Assembly: GCA_949825065.1 (NCBI GenBank)
Contig: OX463862.1
Location: 19,523,118-19,587,117 of the forward strand
Length of the DNA stretch: 64,000 nucleotides
From: Odontocerum albicorne
Taxonomy: Eukaryota; Arthropoda; Insecta; Trichoptera; Odontoceridae
Direction of reading: 5' to 3'
Positions 32,490-42,894 of this stretch are shown one piece after another (the stretch's first letter is position 1; each line of letters starts with the position of its first letter). The notes beneath the pieces were generated by a model. That model was not told the DNA's origin. It saw only the letters and a program-made list of their open reading frames with translations, and searched no databases. The position numbers were made by a program, and so were the translations under genes.

Positions 32490-32700
32490 TATTAAAATAA
32501 CAAAAATAATACGCAAAAAGCTGATAACGTCCACTCCAACATTGTAGACAGCTCTTCTAGATTCATTAAATCACGTCTACTAGTAAAATGGTTGAAACAC
32601 CTCGAAAGGAGTGAGAGATAAATAAATCCAATACTGAGTGAGTATGTAAGACCGTAGGACTTCAGAGGAAAGTATTGAGACAAGGTAGAAGCAATTCTGA
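32490..32700 (+). repeat. dispersed repeat (GTTGAAACACCTCGAAAGGA family)
   Basis: AAATGGTTGAAACACCTCGA, GGAGTGAGAGATAAATAAAT and GAGGAAAGTATTGAGACAAG recur at 36900-37300, 47690-47890 and, more distantly, 45110-45230 and 56610-56740. The predicted peptides over it are not genes. Confidence 0.75.
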
Positions 32701-33163
32701 TGTCCCTAATGAGTATCCTAATGGTTATTTACAGCACTACCAACTAATAATATACTGCTCGAGATACCCTATACAGCTCAAATCTTTTTCTTCGTCTAGT
32801 AGTAACATTTTGGCCATTAGAGGAAGGATTCAGTCATTGATAGAGGATATTGGTTTAAATTACTAATTATAAACTGTCCTTTTGCAAAATGACCAAAAAT
32901 TATATGAAACTAGCTATGTTAATATATGCTGATAGAAATATCTGGTAACAAACATGGCGGTGTTCCAAAACATTTTAGAATTATATAAAAAGCCCGACTC
33001 CTAAAGTTTTTTTACCAAAACATTTCCTCGATTAAATACAGTATTCCCACTATAACAATGGCATCGATAAAGGACTACTAATATATCTTTATTAAAATAC
33101 AATCACATTTATAAAACAAAATACTTTTAATTGACGACTTATTAGATAAATTTCAAATATACA
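32701..33163. other. unassigned sequence
   Basis: A 63-codon plus frame at 32675-32866 shows no motif. Confidence 0.35.
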
Positions 33164-33440
33164 TGTAGCGACCGTGCGTGCGGTCACTGAACCCACCAAG
33201 GCGACCCTTGCCCGCGCGGTCATTGAACTCGCAAGTAGCGAAGAGCGAAACACCGATATATATCTTGCCTCTCCTGCAGACCGTAGTATGAAATGTATAT
33301 AGAACGTGCAACAATAAACATGTGTCCAGCGGAAGCGAGACAGCGACATGTTCTGCGCCGTTCTATACATTATAAATACAGACGCTTACAATAAACTTTC
33401 TCTTTACTTATTCCGATCTCGACGACTTTTATTCAAACAA
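33164..33440 (+). mobile_element. LTR-like repeat, copy 1
   Basis: Starts TGTAGCGACCGTGCGTGCGG and ends near CGACGACTTTTATTCAAACA. It contains a TATA-like ATTATAAATACAGACG, then CAATAAACTTTCTCTTTACT and TTCCGATCTCGAC. The whole module recurs in the same orientation at 38508-38852. TG...CA ends, a TATA box and a polyadenylation-like signal suggest a retrotransposon LTR. No gag or pol frame is nearby and I saw no target duplication, so the call is tentative. Confidence 0.4.
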
Positions 33441-33639
33441 CCAGCATCCTTCTATGCGAAACACAAGTCCCTAAATAAATTTGACAAAAACCATATTCAA
33501 TATATGTCAAAATTCATAAGCAACATTAAAGGAAAAAACTTCGTAGGAGAGATAACAGAGTTTGATGAATACCATTCATATTCAACATCCATTCAAGAAC
33601 AAAGGATGCATCTACAAAAATGACTGATGTGGATTTTGG

Positions 33640-34165
33640 AGTGGCGGTGTGATTGGACCGCTTCTTTTCAAGAAAGAAAAAAATGATCAAGAAAGAGAGC
33701 AATGATAATATAATTAATGAAAATCGCTATCTAAATTGTTTATGACATGAATTACATGTAATTGCCTTGGAAGACATCTGGTTTCAACACGATGGTGCCA
33801 CCTTTATTACAAGCAATGAAACAATAGCATTGTTGCAAGAGAAATTTCCTGACTCATAATTTTGAGATGATGAAATCTCAATTGGTTGTCTAAATAGTGT
33901 GATTTAACACCTACTGGATTTTTTTTCTTTTGGGATTTTGTTAAATTAAAAGTATATATCAAAAACTTGCAAAGAATTCAAAAACAATGTTACAACATTT
34001 GTCGAGTTATTTTTTATATTGCACCACGATTATTTAAAATGTCGAAAATTTCGTTGAAACAGGAAGATGAGGCATCTACTCGTACTTTTTGTTGAATCAA
34101 TCAATAAACATGAAAAATACTATTTTTATACAATTACTTTTCTAGTTGCTATTGGGTCACCCTAA
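33640..34165 (+). pseudogene. Tc1/mariner-type transposase, decayed
   Basis: Pieces read WSGGVIGPLLFKKE, then DIWFQHDGATFITSNETIAL and LQEKFPDS-stop. The motif WxGGxIGPxFF and the block DxxWFQQDGAxxHxAxxTxxxL, with the second catalytic Asp, are typical of the insect transposase family whose C-terminus is at 1367-1652. After PDS the frame is scrambled by indels; SFGILLN-like sequence near 33930 is what remains of the third-Asp region. Inactive. Confidence 0.7.
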
Positions 34166-34219
34166 AAGTACAACACGTTAAATATAAAGTTGAGAATTTT
34201 ATTTTATTTTAATAAATAT

Positions 34220-34305
34220 GATGCCACCTGGTTGGTCGGAAGAAATTGCCACCTGGTAATAAGCCCGCCAAATTGTTTTTACAACAAAGTGTTTATGTTA
34301 TGAAG
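34220..34305 (+). mobile_element. LINE 3' tail fragment
   Basis: GGTTGGTCGGAAGAAATTGC, hairpin ATTGCCACCTGGTAAT (34245-34260), then AAGCCCGCCAAATTG. Matches the 3' termini at 9470-9540. Confidence 0.7.
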
Positions 34306-34506
34306 AGCTTGAAAATCAATATACGTGTATAAATACCACTCAGCAAATGTATGAATTTCAGTACAGTTAAATTGTGTGTTATACCTAACTGTAAAATCCA
34401 TCAGTGACTAATAAATGACGTTATTAAGTAGTAAAACTATCCCATATTTCACGATCATAAAAAACTGAAGTGTAAATAAGTATGAAGAATAAACCACACA
34501 ATTGAT

Positions 34507-34680
34507 AAAAGGATTTATCAGCCGCATTCAATACATCTGTGATCGGATTTAAAGGATTTATCAGCCGCATTCAATACATCTGTGATCTGATTTAAAGGAT
34601 TTATCAGCCGCACTCAATACATCTGTGATCGGATATAAAGGATTTATCAGCCGCATTCAATACATCTGTGATCGGATTTT
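34507..34680 (+). repeat. 43-bp tandem repeat, four copies
   Basis: Unit AAAGGATTTATCAGCCGCAT, TCAATACATCTGTGATCGGA, TTT, at steps of 43 bp. The ATTTATTAGCC..CATTCAATACATC core is shared with the 117-bp satellite at 57511-60190, so both derive from the same dispersed sequence. Confidence 0.92.
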
Positions 34681-34908
34681 TAAGAGAGGTACCTATGTAT
34701 TAGGTATATTTTTATTTCAAAATTAATCATTAATAATTAAACAAGGATGTATTTAAAGATCAAACAATGATTTTTATTATCCGTTCAAATGTGGGACATA
34801 ATAATTTATTTTTTTCCAAAAATGGGGAGAAAACTTGAGAAAAAAATTAATCAATAAAATAATCTAAATCATGACCCAAATAACCAATTTAATAATTAGT
34901 GGCATTAA
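34681..34908. other. unassigned sequence
   Basis: No recognised feature. Confidence 0.4.
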
Positions 34909-35004
34909 CAGCTGCAAAAAAAGAAGCGATAATGATGAAGTCATGCCCATGAGCCTCAACTCATGGGCATGACTTCATCATTATCACTTCTTTTTTTGCA
35001 GCTG
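34909..35004. repeat. 96-bp near-perfect hairpin
   Basis: CAGCTGCAAAAAAAGAAGCG..CATGCCCATGAG faces CTCATGGGCATG..CACTTCTTTTTTTGCAGCTG. The arms are 45 bases with one mismatch, and the loop is the six bases CCTCAA. The direct flanks are not inverted. Could be a very young foldback, a template-switch product or a hairpin-RNA source. Confidence 0.97.
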
Positions 35005-35304
35005 ATGAACACAATAGGTAAACTAATGAACATAATAGGTAAACCCTAAACATTATTTATAAATAAATATATTAACACTGGAACAGCAGGGTGTTGCTAG
35101 TGAAGAAAATTCATTTGTTAATACAGTAACAAATTATCTCATATAAAAAATTTAGTTTTTTATGCATAATATAAGATTACGAATAAAAGTTCATTATGTT
35201 CGTCACAAATCATTCTTTGTTTTCTTGGTTCTGGACGTTAAGTGTTTAACGTGGAAAATGGCCAACTTTCTTATAGGTATTGCTTATCGAAAAAAGGCAC
35301 ACAC
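35005..35304. other. unassigned sequence
   Basis: A short duplication of GATGAACACAATAGGTAAAC near 35004-35045. Otherwise nothing. Confidence 0.4.
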
Positions 35305-35523
35305 TATAGTTCGAAAATTCTAGGATGAGTCCTGTGACAGCTCACAAATTGGCCCCAATACAACCTTATGTAATGTATTTACCTAAATAACTTGCTATTT
35401 ATTAGAATTGAGGCTTATATTAAACTTGATAAAATAATTAAAATTACTGAACATCGTTACAAGGTTGTATTGGAGCAAATTTGTGAGATGTCACAGGACT
35501 CATCCTAGAATTTCCGAAATATA
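35305..35523. mobile_element. inverted-repeat MITE (219 bp)
   Basis: The left end TATAGTTCGAAAATTCTAGG and the reverse complement of the right end TATATTTCGGAAATTCTAGG agree over about 65 bp (through GATGAGTCCTGTGACA and CTCACAAAT). The centre carries AATAACTTGCTATTTATTAG, also in the larger element at 12846-13422. No coding frame. Confidence 0.85.
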
Positions 35524-35805
35524 ATTGATATTTGCACGCCACGTCTCCCCACCATCCTGCTCAGATATCATCAGTAACCAAAACCCTGATAAATGGGTCC
35601 ATCCGACTAACTGACAAGTTAAGATGGACTCAAGAAGGAAGCCTTAAATATTATTTACAAATATTGTGTATCACTTTAACTGTATACAATACAACTAGGC
35701 GGGTGTTTGTACTGTGGTCATGTCTTCTAGCCAACCAGAAAGATGTCTTAAAGCGGCCTTAAGTGAAAATCAACTGGATTTTTTTTTAAATCTAGGTTCT
35801 AGTGT

Positions 35806-35980
35806 GATATGGATGGACACTGGAGCAGTAGGGAGGTCGCTAGTATAAGACATTATTTTGTCACTAAAATTTATCATATATCTAATATGGGTGAACACTG
35901 GAGCAGAACAGTAGGGAGGTCGCTAGTAGAAGATATTATTTTGTCACTAAAAATTATTATATATTTAATATATAAAAAAA
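35806..35980 (+). repeat. about 80-bp direct duplication
   Basis: CACTGGAGCAGTAGGGAGGT..CGCTAGTA..GA-ATTATTTTGTCACTAAAA occurs twice; the second copy has a 6-bp insertion (AACAGT-like). A weak relative (ACACTGGAACAGCAGGG) lies at 35074. Confidence 0.9.
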
Positions 35981-36049
35981 CGTATCATAAAAAAGGTAAC
36001 ATTTCTTATGCAAGTTTACATAACATAATATTTCAAATATAATTCAATA

Positions 36050-36486
36050 ATATACGTAAGTTTTATGTGGTTTTCTTACCAAACATATTTTTAATACAGG
36101 ATATGCAGATTTAGGCCCTTGCACAAATCTGTGGCAACAGCTTCTTCCTTCCTCACCTTTACAAGTAAGCCTTTTTAAAGTTAAAACCGCTAAGGAAAAC
36201 TACCCCCAGGCTTAAAATAGGAGTATTTATAGAATATTTAGAGTCCAACTTCAACCCTAGATATTCTGAGTGATAAAGTCGAAAATATTATCTTATGCCA
36301 GACACGATCCTAGAACCGACGAATTCAGGACGTAAAGGTTAGTCTTCCCTTTTTTAAATTCTAATAGATACTGTAAAGGTATTCCCTTTGATTACTGACT
36401 TAGATCACACAATTGTTTCTAAAGAATATCTCATATGAAATGAAAAAAATTATTCGACATGAACTTTAATGAATATTAAAAATAGT
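36050..36486. other. unassigned sequence
   Basis: ATCCTAGAACCGACGAATTC..AGGACGTAAAGGTTAGTCTTCC at about 36309-36350 recurs at 46648-46700 as a dispersed repeat. Nothing else. Confidence 0.4.
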
Positions 36487-36640
36487 TTATTATTGTATCC
36501 AGTACATCTTATTGTTTATTATTATATCCAGTACATCTTATTATTTATTATTATATCCAGTACATCTTATTGTTTATTATTATATCCAGTGCATCTTATT
36601 GTTTATTATTATATCCAGTACATCTTATTGTATGAAAACA
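36487..36640. repeat. 29-bp tandem repeat (5 copies)
   Basis: CCAGTACATCTTATTGTTTA plus TTATTATAT. Two overlapping open frames here translate the same array in different phases and are not genes. Confidence 0.95.
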
Positions 36641-36899
36641 GTTTTCTTACAAAGGCGTTTAAATTCCTTTTGTATAGTACCACCAGACGAGTTTCTTGTT
36701 ATGATGTGAACTCTTATAATCAGTCAGAAATATAATAAATTCAAACTGGAACCCTTTAAAATATACTCGTATATATATAGGGCTCCGATGAGAAATAGGT
36801 TGGAAGTTGGAAGACAGGTGTGCTAGCAAGTTGGTAACAGAAGTCGTCCCGAATATCAAAAACCAAAAAGAAAATTCTGAAAAATATTCTTTCCAGCAT

Positions 36900-37300
36900 T
36901 ATAAAAAGCTCTAATAAACCCATTTAGTCACCTGAACTGGTGAAATTGTGGAAACACCTCGAAAGGAGTGAGAACTTAATAAATCCAATACCGATTATTT
37001 AAGAGCCATGAGTTGTAGAGGAAAGTATTGAAACAAGGTAGAAGCAATTCTGCTTCCACAAGTTCCCATTTAAGGGTCATGAGTTGTAGAGGAAAGTATT
37101 GAGACAAGGTAGAAGCAATTCTGCTTCCCCCAGTTCCCATTTAAGAGCCATGAGTTGTAGAGGAAAGAATTGAGACAAGGTAGAAGCAATTATGCTTCCC
37201 CAAGTTCCCATTTCAGAGCCATGAGTTGTAGAGAAAAGTATTGAGACAAGGTAGAAGCAATTCTGCTTCCCCAAGTTCCCATTTTCCGTATCAATAGAAG
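36900..37300 (+). repeat. dispersed repeat with internal 70-bp tandem array
   Basis: Begins GTGGAAACACCTCGAAAGGA as in the family at 32490. Then GAGCCATGAGTTGTAGAGGA, AAGTATTGAGACAAGGTAGA and AGCAATTCTGCTTCCCCAAG repeat about four times with a step of 70-71 bp (marks near 37010, 37081, 37152 and 37222). Only one such unit is present in the sister copy at 47690, so the amplification is local. Confidence 0.9.
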
Positions 37301-37539
37301 TAAATGAATACATTTTGATAAAAGTAATACTAAGTCAGAAAATTTGTAAAAATATTCGCAAATTCTGCTGCAAAAAAATATGTTAAATGAGAAAGGATTA
37401 AATGGATAGAAGGAGAAAGTACAACGACGTTAGATAAAAGAAAGTGTTGCGAGATTTTCTCTTCTGTATTTGAATCAAGTTAACTCGTAATAAAATAGAA
37501 CAAGTATCTATGTTATACCAATGTTATGTGTTATTATTC
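37301..37539. other. unassigned sequence
   Basis: No recognised feature. Confidence 0.4.
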
Positions 37540-38130
37540 TTAAGAAAGACAGAATTGAGACTTTCATAAGAATCTAATATTTGTCCTGTAACCCTTAAGT
37601 AAAAAAGAAAAACAACAACATTTAGAATAGGTCATAGCGTATACGAAAAGGTAGAAAGTCGCAAATGAACTGTAGAAAGACAAAAAGAGTGGCAAGCTCT
37701 GTAGCTTCCACCATAGGTCAATGGATAAGGAATAGGAAACCTGTCTTTCCATGGATATCCCGTTGATTATGAAAGTATGTTTCCTTACAAAGATAGCCTG
37801 CGTCCAGAGTTCGAATTTGAAAATGGGTTGGTAGACCAAAACAAAACACCACAATTACAGAAGACGAATTGAAAAATGGACGCAGATTAACAAAGAAACT
37901 CCTAAAACAATCAGCAATAGTAAATTTGTAAAATAGTACGAATAGGTACATATAGAAAGTTGCAGATGAACTGTAGAAAGACAAAAAGAGTGGCAAGCTC
38001 TGTAGCTTCCACCATAGGGCAGTGGATAAGGAATAGGAAACATGTATTTCCATGACTATTCCAATGATTATGAAAGTAGGTATCCTTACAAAGATAGCCT
38101 GCGTCCAGAGCGTCTGAAAGTTCCCACACT
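37540..38130 (+). repeat. dispersed repeat, two copies in tandem
   Basis: GAACTGTAGAAAGACAAAAA, GAGTGGCAAGCTCTGTAGCT, TCCACCATAGG and CAAAGATAGCCTGCGTCCAG occur at 37660-37815 and 37965-38115. A third, diverged copy is at 48400-48830. Overlapping minus-strand frames (37718-38137 and others) simply translate it. Confidence 0.8.
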
Positions 38131-38507
38131 CATACAAAAAAAAAAGAATGTTAGACTTGTTCTGTCAGTGGAATGTTTTAAAAAACGATTGCACAAACGT
38201 TACACGATGACACAAAAAATCCAAGCCATAAATATTTTCAAGAACCTTTCACGATTTATGATTTATTAGCCTCATCCAATACATGAAGAAAGAAAGTTAA
38301 TGAAGACGTGAATATTCTATTAAATAAGTAATTAAATTTAACTAAGAAACGCGGTTCTTCTTAAGGATCATTTCAATTCATCAAAATATACTTGGGTGTC
38401 TTCCTACAGAGACTAAACAAGTGAAAACGGGTATGGTGAGCTCGACGTCTGGGAGCTAATCACTGCTTTGCTTCTCTTACACTCAACTGCAGTGACCTTC
38501 TTATACC

Positions 38508-38852
38508 TGCGGCGACCGTATGCGCGGTCACTGAACCCACGAGACGACCTTTGCCTACCTTAACAATGCGAGACAAACAATGCCAAAGTCCACGCGATCG
38601 GTCATTCAACTCATTACCAGTGAAGACCGCATTCCATGAGGAAAGGAGAGGGCAACACATCTTTCGCGCTGTCTCTCAAAACAAAAGGATACCTACGCGC
38701 GACAATAAACATATTGTAAGCGCAAAGACGAGACAGCGATATATATCGTGCGCATTCCCGCACACGTTCAAAAAACATTATAAATACCGACGTTTGTCAA
38801 TAAAATTCCTCTTTACATATTCCGATTTCGACAAGTTTTTATTTATCAACAA
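38508..38852 (+). mobile_element. LTR-like repeat, copy 2
   Basis: TGCGGCGACCGTATGCGCGG, TCACTGAACCCACGA, GAGACAGCGATATATATCGT, CATTATAAATACCGACG, CAATAAAATTCCTCTTTACA, TTCCGATTTCGAC. Collinear with 33164-33440 but about 70 bp longer. It lies 5.3 kb downstream in the same orientation, a spacing that would suit an LTR retrotransposon, but the interval has no gag/pol. Confidence 0.4.
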
Positions 38853-39129
38853 TCATCCTCATCATCTCTCCTTTAAGGAACAGACGTTCCTAAATACCTA
38901 TTTCATATCAAAATCTAAATCTCCCTCATTTATACAGTGCTCTTCAAACAGGACGGTAGCAGTACGAGCTTTAATGATCAGGGTACTGCAAACAGTGTGC
39001 ATTGAAAACAAGATGTGCATTCAAGATTATAAAAACAATTTTTGACACCCACAGTCCTAGTGAGTCTACTGAGCTGAATGAGGGTAGTAATATCTTACAG
39101 TGCAGTACTGACCCCTACAGTAAAGTATT

Positions 39130-39573
39130 GGTTTGTCTCCGGAGTACCACAGGCATGGACGTAGAAGTGTTAATCGTTGTGACACTGTGGAAAGGGATAA
39201 GGTTGACCATGATTTTTCTGCGAATAGTATTCCCCTTATTTTGCGACAAAATGCAAAAAAGGATAATTTCCATAACTCGTTTGAACGAGCAGTGTGGAGG
39301 AATAACGAGGTGGAGATTGACCACCAACCTGATGGATTTACCAAGTCAGGAATGCCAAGAGGCTCAAAGAAAAGAAAAGGTCAAGAATCGTTCTTGGCCG
39401 AGCTTGGCAGATCAATCAGAGAGATCAAGACCCTCAGTCATAAGAAATCGATCAAGAAAAACATGAGTTTTCTCTACAGTTTTTTTACAGAGTCTCCAGG
39501 TTATTCCGTTACAATTATTGTCAAGTGTCATTGTTACGTTAAGGAGATGGATTTTACCCAAAGTAATTTCTAA
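39130..39573 (+). CDS. hypothetical protein fragment, about 146 codons
   Basis: An open frame that begins just after a TAA, without a good ATG at the start, reads HRHGRRSVNRCDTVERDKVD, NSFERAVWRNNEVEIDHQPD and GQESFLAELGRSIREIKTLS. It is hydrophilic and charged, with a composition more protein-like than its neighbours. In the adjacent frame upstream (about 39020-39125) SPSESTELNEGSNILQCSTD also looks coding, after TTTTTGACACCCACAG, which resembles a weak acceptor. The end (VTIIVKCHCYVKEMDFTQ) is echoed at 39790-39870. No family recognised: perhaps an exon, perhaps an old transposon piece. Confidence 0.3.
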   Translation, partial: GLSPEYHRHGRRSVNRCDTVERDKVDHDFSANSIPLILRQNAKKDNFHNSFERAVWRNNEVEIDHQPDGFTKSGMPRGSKKRKGQESFLAELGRSIREIKTLSHKKSIKKNMSFLYSFFTESPGYSVTIIVKCHCYVKEMDFTQSNF

Positions 39574-39659
39574 GAAGCGAGATAGGAATTAAAGAGTATT
39601 ATTTTGAGAATGAAAAATAAGGGAGGATCCATCAGATAATGAAGAATGCAAAAGGTTAG

Positions 39660-39930
39660 GTAAAAGATACCACAGATTTATAAATATTTATTAGCCACAT
39701 TCAATACATCTGTGAACGAGTGTTCTTTTGAGAATGTGAAAGAAAAGGGAACGGTTAATGAAGACGTAAACATTAACAGAAACTCGAAGCTATTTCGTTA
39801 CAACTATTGTGAAATGCCAATGTCACGTTAAGGAGATAGATTTAACCGAAAATAATTTCTAAAAATGACCATTAACGAGTATTATTTTGATGACAAATCT
39901 GAATAAAAAAGGCGTCAACATTCCATTAAA
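39660..39930 (+). repeat. diverged relative of the 117-bp satellite unit
   Basis: TATTTATTAGCCACATTCAA, TACATCTGTGAACGAGTGTT, CTTTTGAGAATG. In frame it reads KYLLATFNTSVNECSFENVK, the same as the plus-strand frame of the satellite at 57511-60190 but without its stop. Confidence 0.65.
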
Positions 39931-40970
39931 TGTTTTATAAAACCAACAACATATTGTTATTAAGGACTTTGAATGGACCGGGAACCACTTATTTTCGATT
40001 TGTTAAGAGATACATTGGTTTTCTACACAGCTGTTAACCCTGCTATGCCGTCATTACTCGTACTTGTATAAAGTGTCACTGTGAAGCTAAGAAGAAGCTT
40101 TTAGTTATAGTTTATATCCATTTTACACAATATCTCATATATTTAATGATTAAAAAACATAACAACAGATCTACGTTGTTATTTTTGACAGATAATTATA
40201 ACGGACAATACTATTCAACATTTAAAAAATTATAATAAATGAATTAAACCACTTACTGTATTGGTTTATTTTGTGTATAAACTAAATGACGTTGAAATAG
40301 TACCAATGCATGGATCACTTCAGTGAGTGTATAACTTCTAGTGAGTTATGTAATGGTTTATTGTATTTATAGAATAGTAGATATTTAAATAAATAAATAA
40401 CAATACATGGATGACGTCAGTGAGTGTAATGGACTACTGTCAGTGTATACATGATAGTAAAACATTAAAAAGAAATAAACAATGTGACAGTAAGTATATT
40501 GGTATATTGTGTGTAGTATACCAATACACTCAGTATGCACACATATTTAACAGATTGAGTGAAACTTTACAATGTCAAAGAGTTTAAAATCCCAAGACAA
40601 GCAACAGGTTTAATAAATGATGAAAAGGAGGTTCTTTTGACCGGGCTAAGTGGAGAACCCTCGAGATGGATGGATCCATATCAACCCGAGTGTTTTCTTC
40701 TTCTTGTCTTCCGATAACACTAATATCGCACCATGTGAACCAATTAAATGTATGAAACAATGATAGTAAAATAATATCCAGTTGACATACATTTTCATTT
40801 TATGTTTCTAATTAAGAGTTTTTCTACATTTTCTGGACCAGAAAAGATAATCGATAAAAAAACAACCCCGTCTATCTTACACCATTTTCAGAAATATTGA
40901 ACTTGACTGTGTATTGAGTCCATTATCGACGCCACTTGAAAGATTAGAAATAACAATTAAATATGGGCAA
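39931..40970. other. unassigned sequence
   Basis: A loose duplication of CATGGATSACKTCAGTGAGTG (40311 and 40408). Nothing else recognisable. Confidence 0.35.
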
Positions 40971-41068
40971 AGTAAGTGGTACAATGATGACAAAAAAACA
41001 AAGTTAACAGAGAGCTTTTTTATTCAGCTTCATAATATATGCAAATCTTTTTTATATGTAATTATAAG
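40971..41068 (+). repeat. left part of a dispersed repeat split by mariner
   Basis: AAAGTTAACAGAGAGCTTTT..TTATTCAGCTTC resembles AAAGTTTGCAATGAGCTTTTTTATCCAGTTC at 62080-62110. The right part continues after the mariner at 41982. Confidence 0.6.
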
Positions 41069-41979
41069 TTGAGACCAAAGTTGATAATGAAGAATTGAAG
41101 GCTATTGTGGAAGCGGATCCATCGCAAACCACGTCCGAGTTAGCTGCAGGCTGCGGTGTTAGTGATAAAACTGTTTTAATCCACTTGAAGCAAATTGGGA
41201 AGGTGAAAAAGCTTGAAAGGTGGGTACCTCACGAATTGAGTGAAGCAAATCAACAAACGCGCGTTGACTGCTGCGTTGCATTACTCAACCGGCACAATAA
41301 TGAAGGGATTTTGAATCGAATCATTACCTGTGATGAAAAGTGGATCCTGTATGATAATCGGAAGCGCTCATCGCAATGGCTGAACCCTGCCGAACCAGCC
41401 AAACCATGCCCCAAGCGAAAATTGACTCCAAAAAAGTTACTTGTGAGCGTTTGGTGGACTAGTGCTGGTGTCGTTCACTACAGCTTTCTTAAATCTGGCC
41501 AGACGATTACGGCAGATGTCTATTGTCAGCAACTGCAAACCATGATGGAAAAGCTAGCTGCTAAACAACCGAGGCTGGTTAATCGCTCTAGGCCACTGCT
41601 GCTTCATGATAACGCTAGACCACACACTGCACAACAGACGGCTACCAAATTATAAGAGCTTCAATTGGAATGTCTAAGACATCCACCGTACTCTCCGGAC
41701 CTTGTCCCAACAGATTACTATTTTTTTCGAAATTTGGATAACTTCTTGCAAGGGAAAAAATTCAACTCCGATGGGGCAGTCCAAACCGACTTCAAAGATT
41801 TTATTGATTCCCGTCCGAATGGTTTTTTTAGTAAAGGGATCGATGAACTACCTATGAGATGGCAAAAGTGCATAGATAGCAATGGTACATACTTTGATTA
41901 AATAAATATATTATATTAAAAAAAAATCAACTTTATGTTCCTCCCAAACAAAACGCCAATTTCATATGTAAGGACCTAA
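41069..41979 (+). mobile_element. mariner element, 5'-truncated
   Basis: Begins within the transposase gene and ends at a 3' terminal repeat CGCCAATTTCATATGTAAGG..ACCTAA, with TA next to it (41980-41981). The 5' terminal repeat and the N-terminal coding third are missing. It lies inside an older dispersed repeat whose other copy is at 62075-63000. Confidence 0.9.
41071..41901 (+). pseudogene. mariner transposase, truncated, one stop
   Basis: Starts mid-protein (VDNEELKAIVEADPSQTTSE), includes the second helix-turn-helix (SELAAGCGVSDKTVLIHL), the inter-domain WVPHELSE linker, and the catalytic motifs TCDEKWI, LLLHDNARPHT and YSPDLVPTDYYFF. Counting through the stop, 34 residues separate the second and third Asp, the DD34D signature of mariner. 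A single TAA at 41653-41655 replaces the Glu expected in KLEELQ; the frame then runs to the natural end RWQKCIDSNGTYFD. About 75 N-terminal residues are lost out of roughly 345. It once cut and pasted the element in the nucleus; this copy cannot make a full enzyme. Confidence 0.93.
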
Positions 41980-41981
41980 TA

Positions 41982-42890
41982 TGTGAACATTGCCGACTGG
42001 AGAAATGAAAGCCTTAACTCAGTAGAGAACCGAGGGTGAGGCCTTCGGAGGGTGTCAGCCCGGTACATCTGCCATTTCTATTCGGAATGCATTTGATGGA
42101 TTAAGTACGGTTATAACAATGTGCAAAAGAATCATAGAGGTGGAGATTCCGGCGGAAGAACGAAGTATTATGCGGAACGTTTCATGGTGTCTGCAAGACA
42201 TTTTATGTACGATAAACAAACGGTTGTCAAGTCACCGTTCTACAACGGCTTAAGAAGATATCAGATTGCACCATCCAAATCTTAAATTTTATGGATCGAT
42301 AGCAAAAAATTGTCGAAGGAACATCAAAATATTTTTGACACTCGTACAGAAATCAAAAACTTTATACTCCTTTCAAAAATCGGAAACCGCTTGAAACAAG
42401 TAGTATTTATAGGTTCGATTGTCAAGAAAAATTATATATTGATCAAACAAATGGTACAAATAAATCTGTAGACTTGAATAAGTTTGCATTGGGCAATATA
42501 CTCGTACTGATTAAGTCGGTAACCACACAAACAAGAAGTAATTGAGTTTATAAATATCCAAACAAAATCACTCAATGTGACAGAATATATTGCTTTTGAA
42601 AATATACAAAAGACAAAGAAATTAATAAATATTATTAGGAAGTAATAGCACGCATATTGTAGAAGTAAGAGCATGCATGCGTTTACAAAGACCGGTAGAG
42701 CGTGCATATTGCGTTTACAAAGACATGTATGATAAAGCATGCATATTTCGTTTACAGAGACTTGTATTGACCGCGAAGCTAATGTTAACGTCGCGGTCGC
42801 GAGTGTAAATGGTCTCAACATCTACTCGTACAATGACATTTCCGAAATAAGCTTATTTACTAAACAAAGAGCTTGTTACATTATGTATAT
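41982..42890 (+). repeat. dispersed repeat of unknown origin (right part)
   Basis: Homologous in order to 62150-63000: CTGGAGAAATGA, CAAAAATCGGAAACCGCTTG, GATTGTCAAGAAAAATT, ATATTGATCAAAC, TTGTATTGACCGCGAAGCTA..AATGTTAACGTCGCGGTCGCGA. A frame free of stops at 42026-42250 reads GEAFGGCQPGTSAISIRNAF and VEIPAEERSIMRNVSWCLQD; it looks somewhat protein-like but I do not recognise it. Perhaps an old transposon or retrogene. Confidence 0.5.
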
Positions 42891-42894
42891 AGTG

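Noticed and set aside
37564..38137. Several overlapping minus-strand frames (96, 139, 62 and 72 codons)
   Set aside because: They translate a dispersed repeat present twice here and again at 48.4 kb; no protein motif.
33164..38852. Single intact LTR retrotransposon
   Set aside because: The two modules differ in length and sequence, and nothing between them resembles gag or pol.
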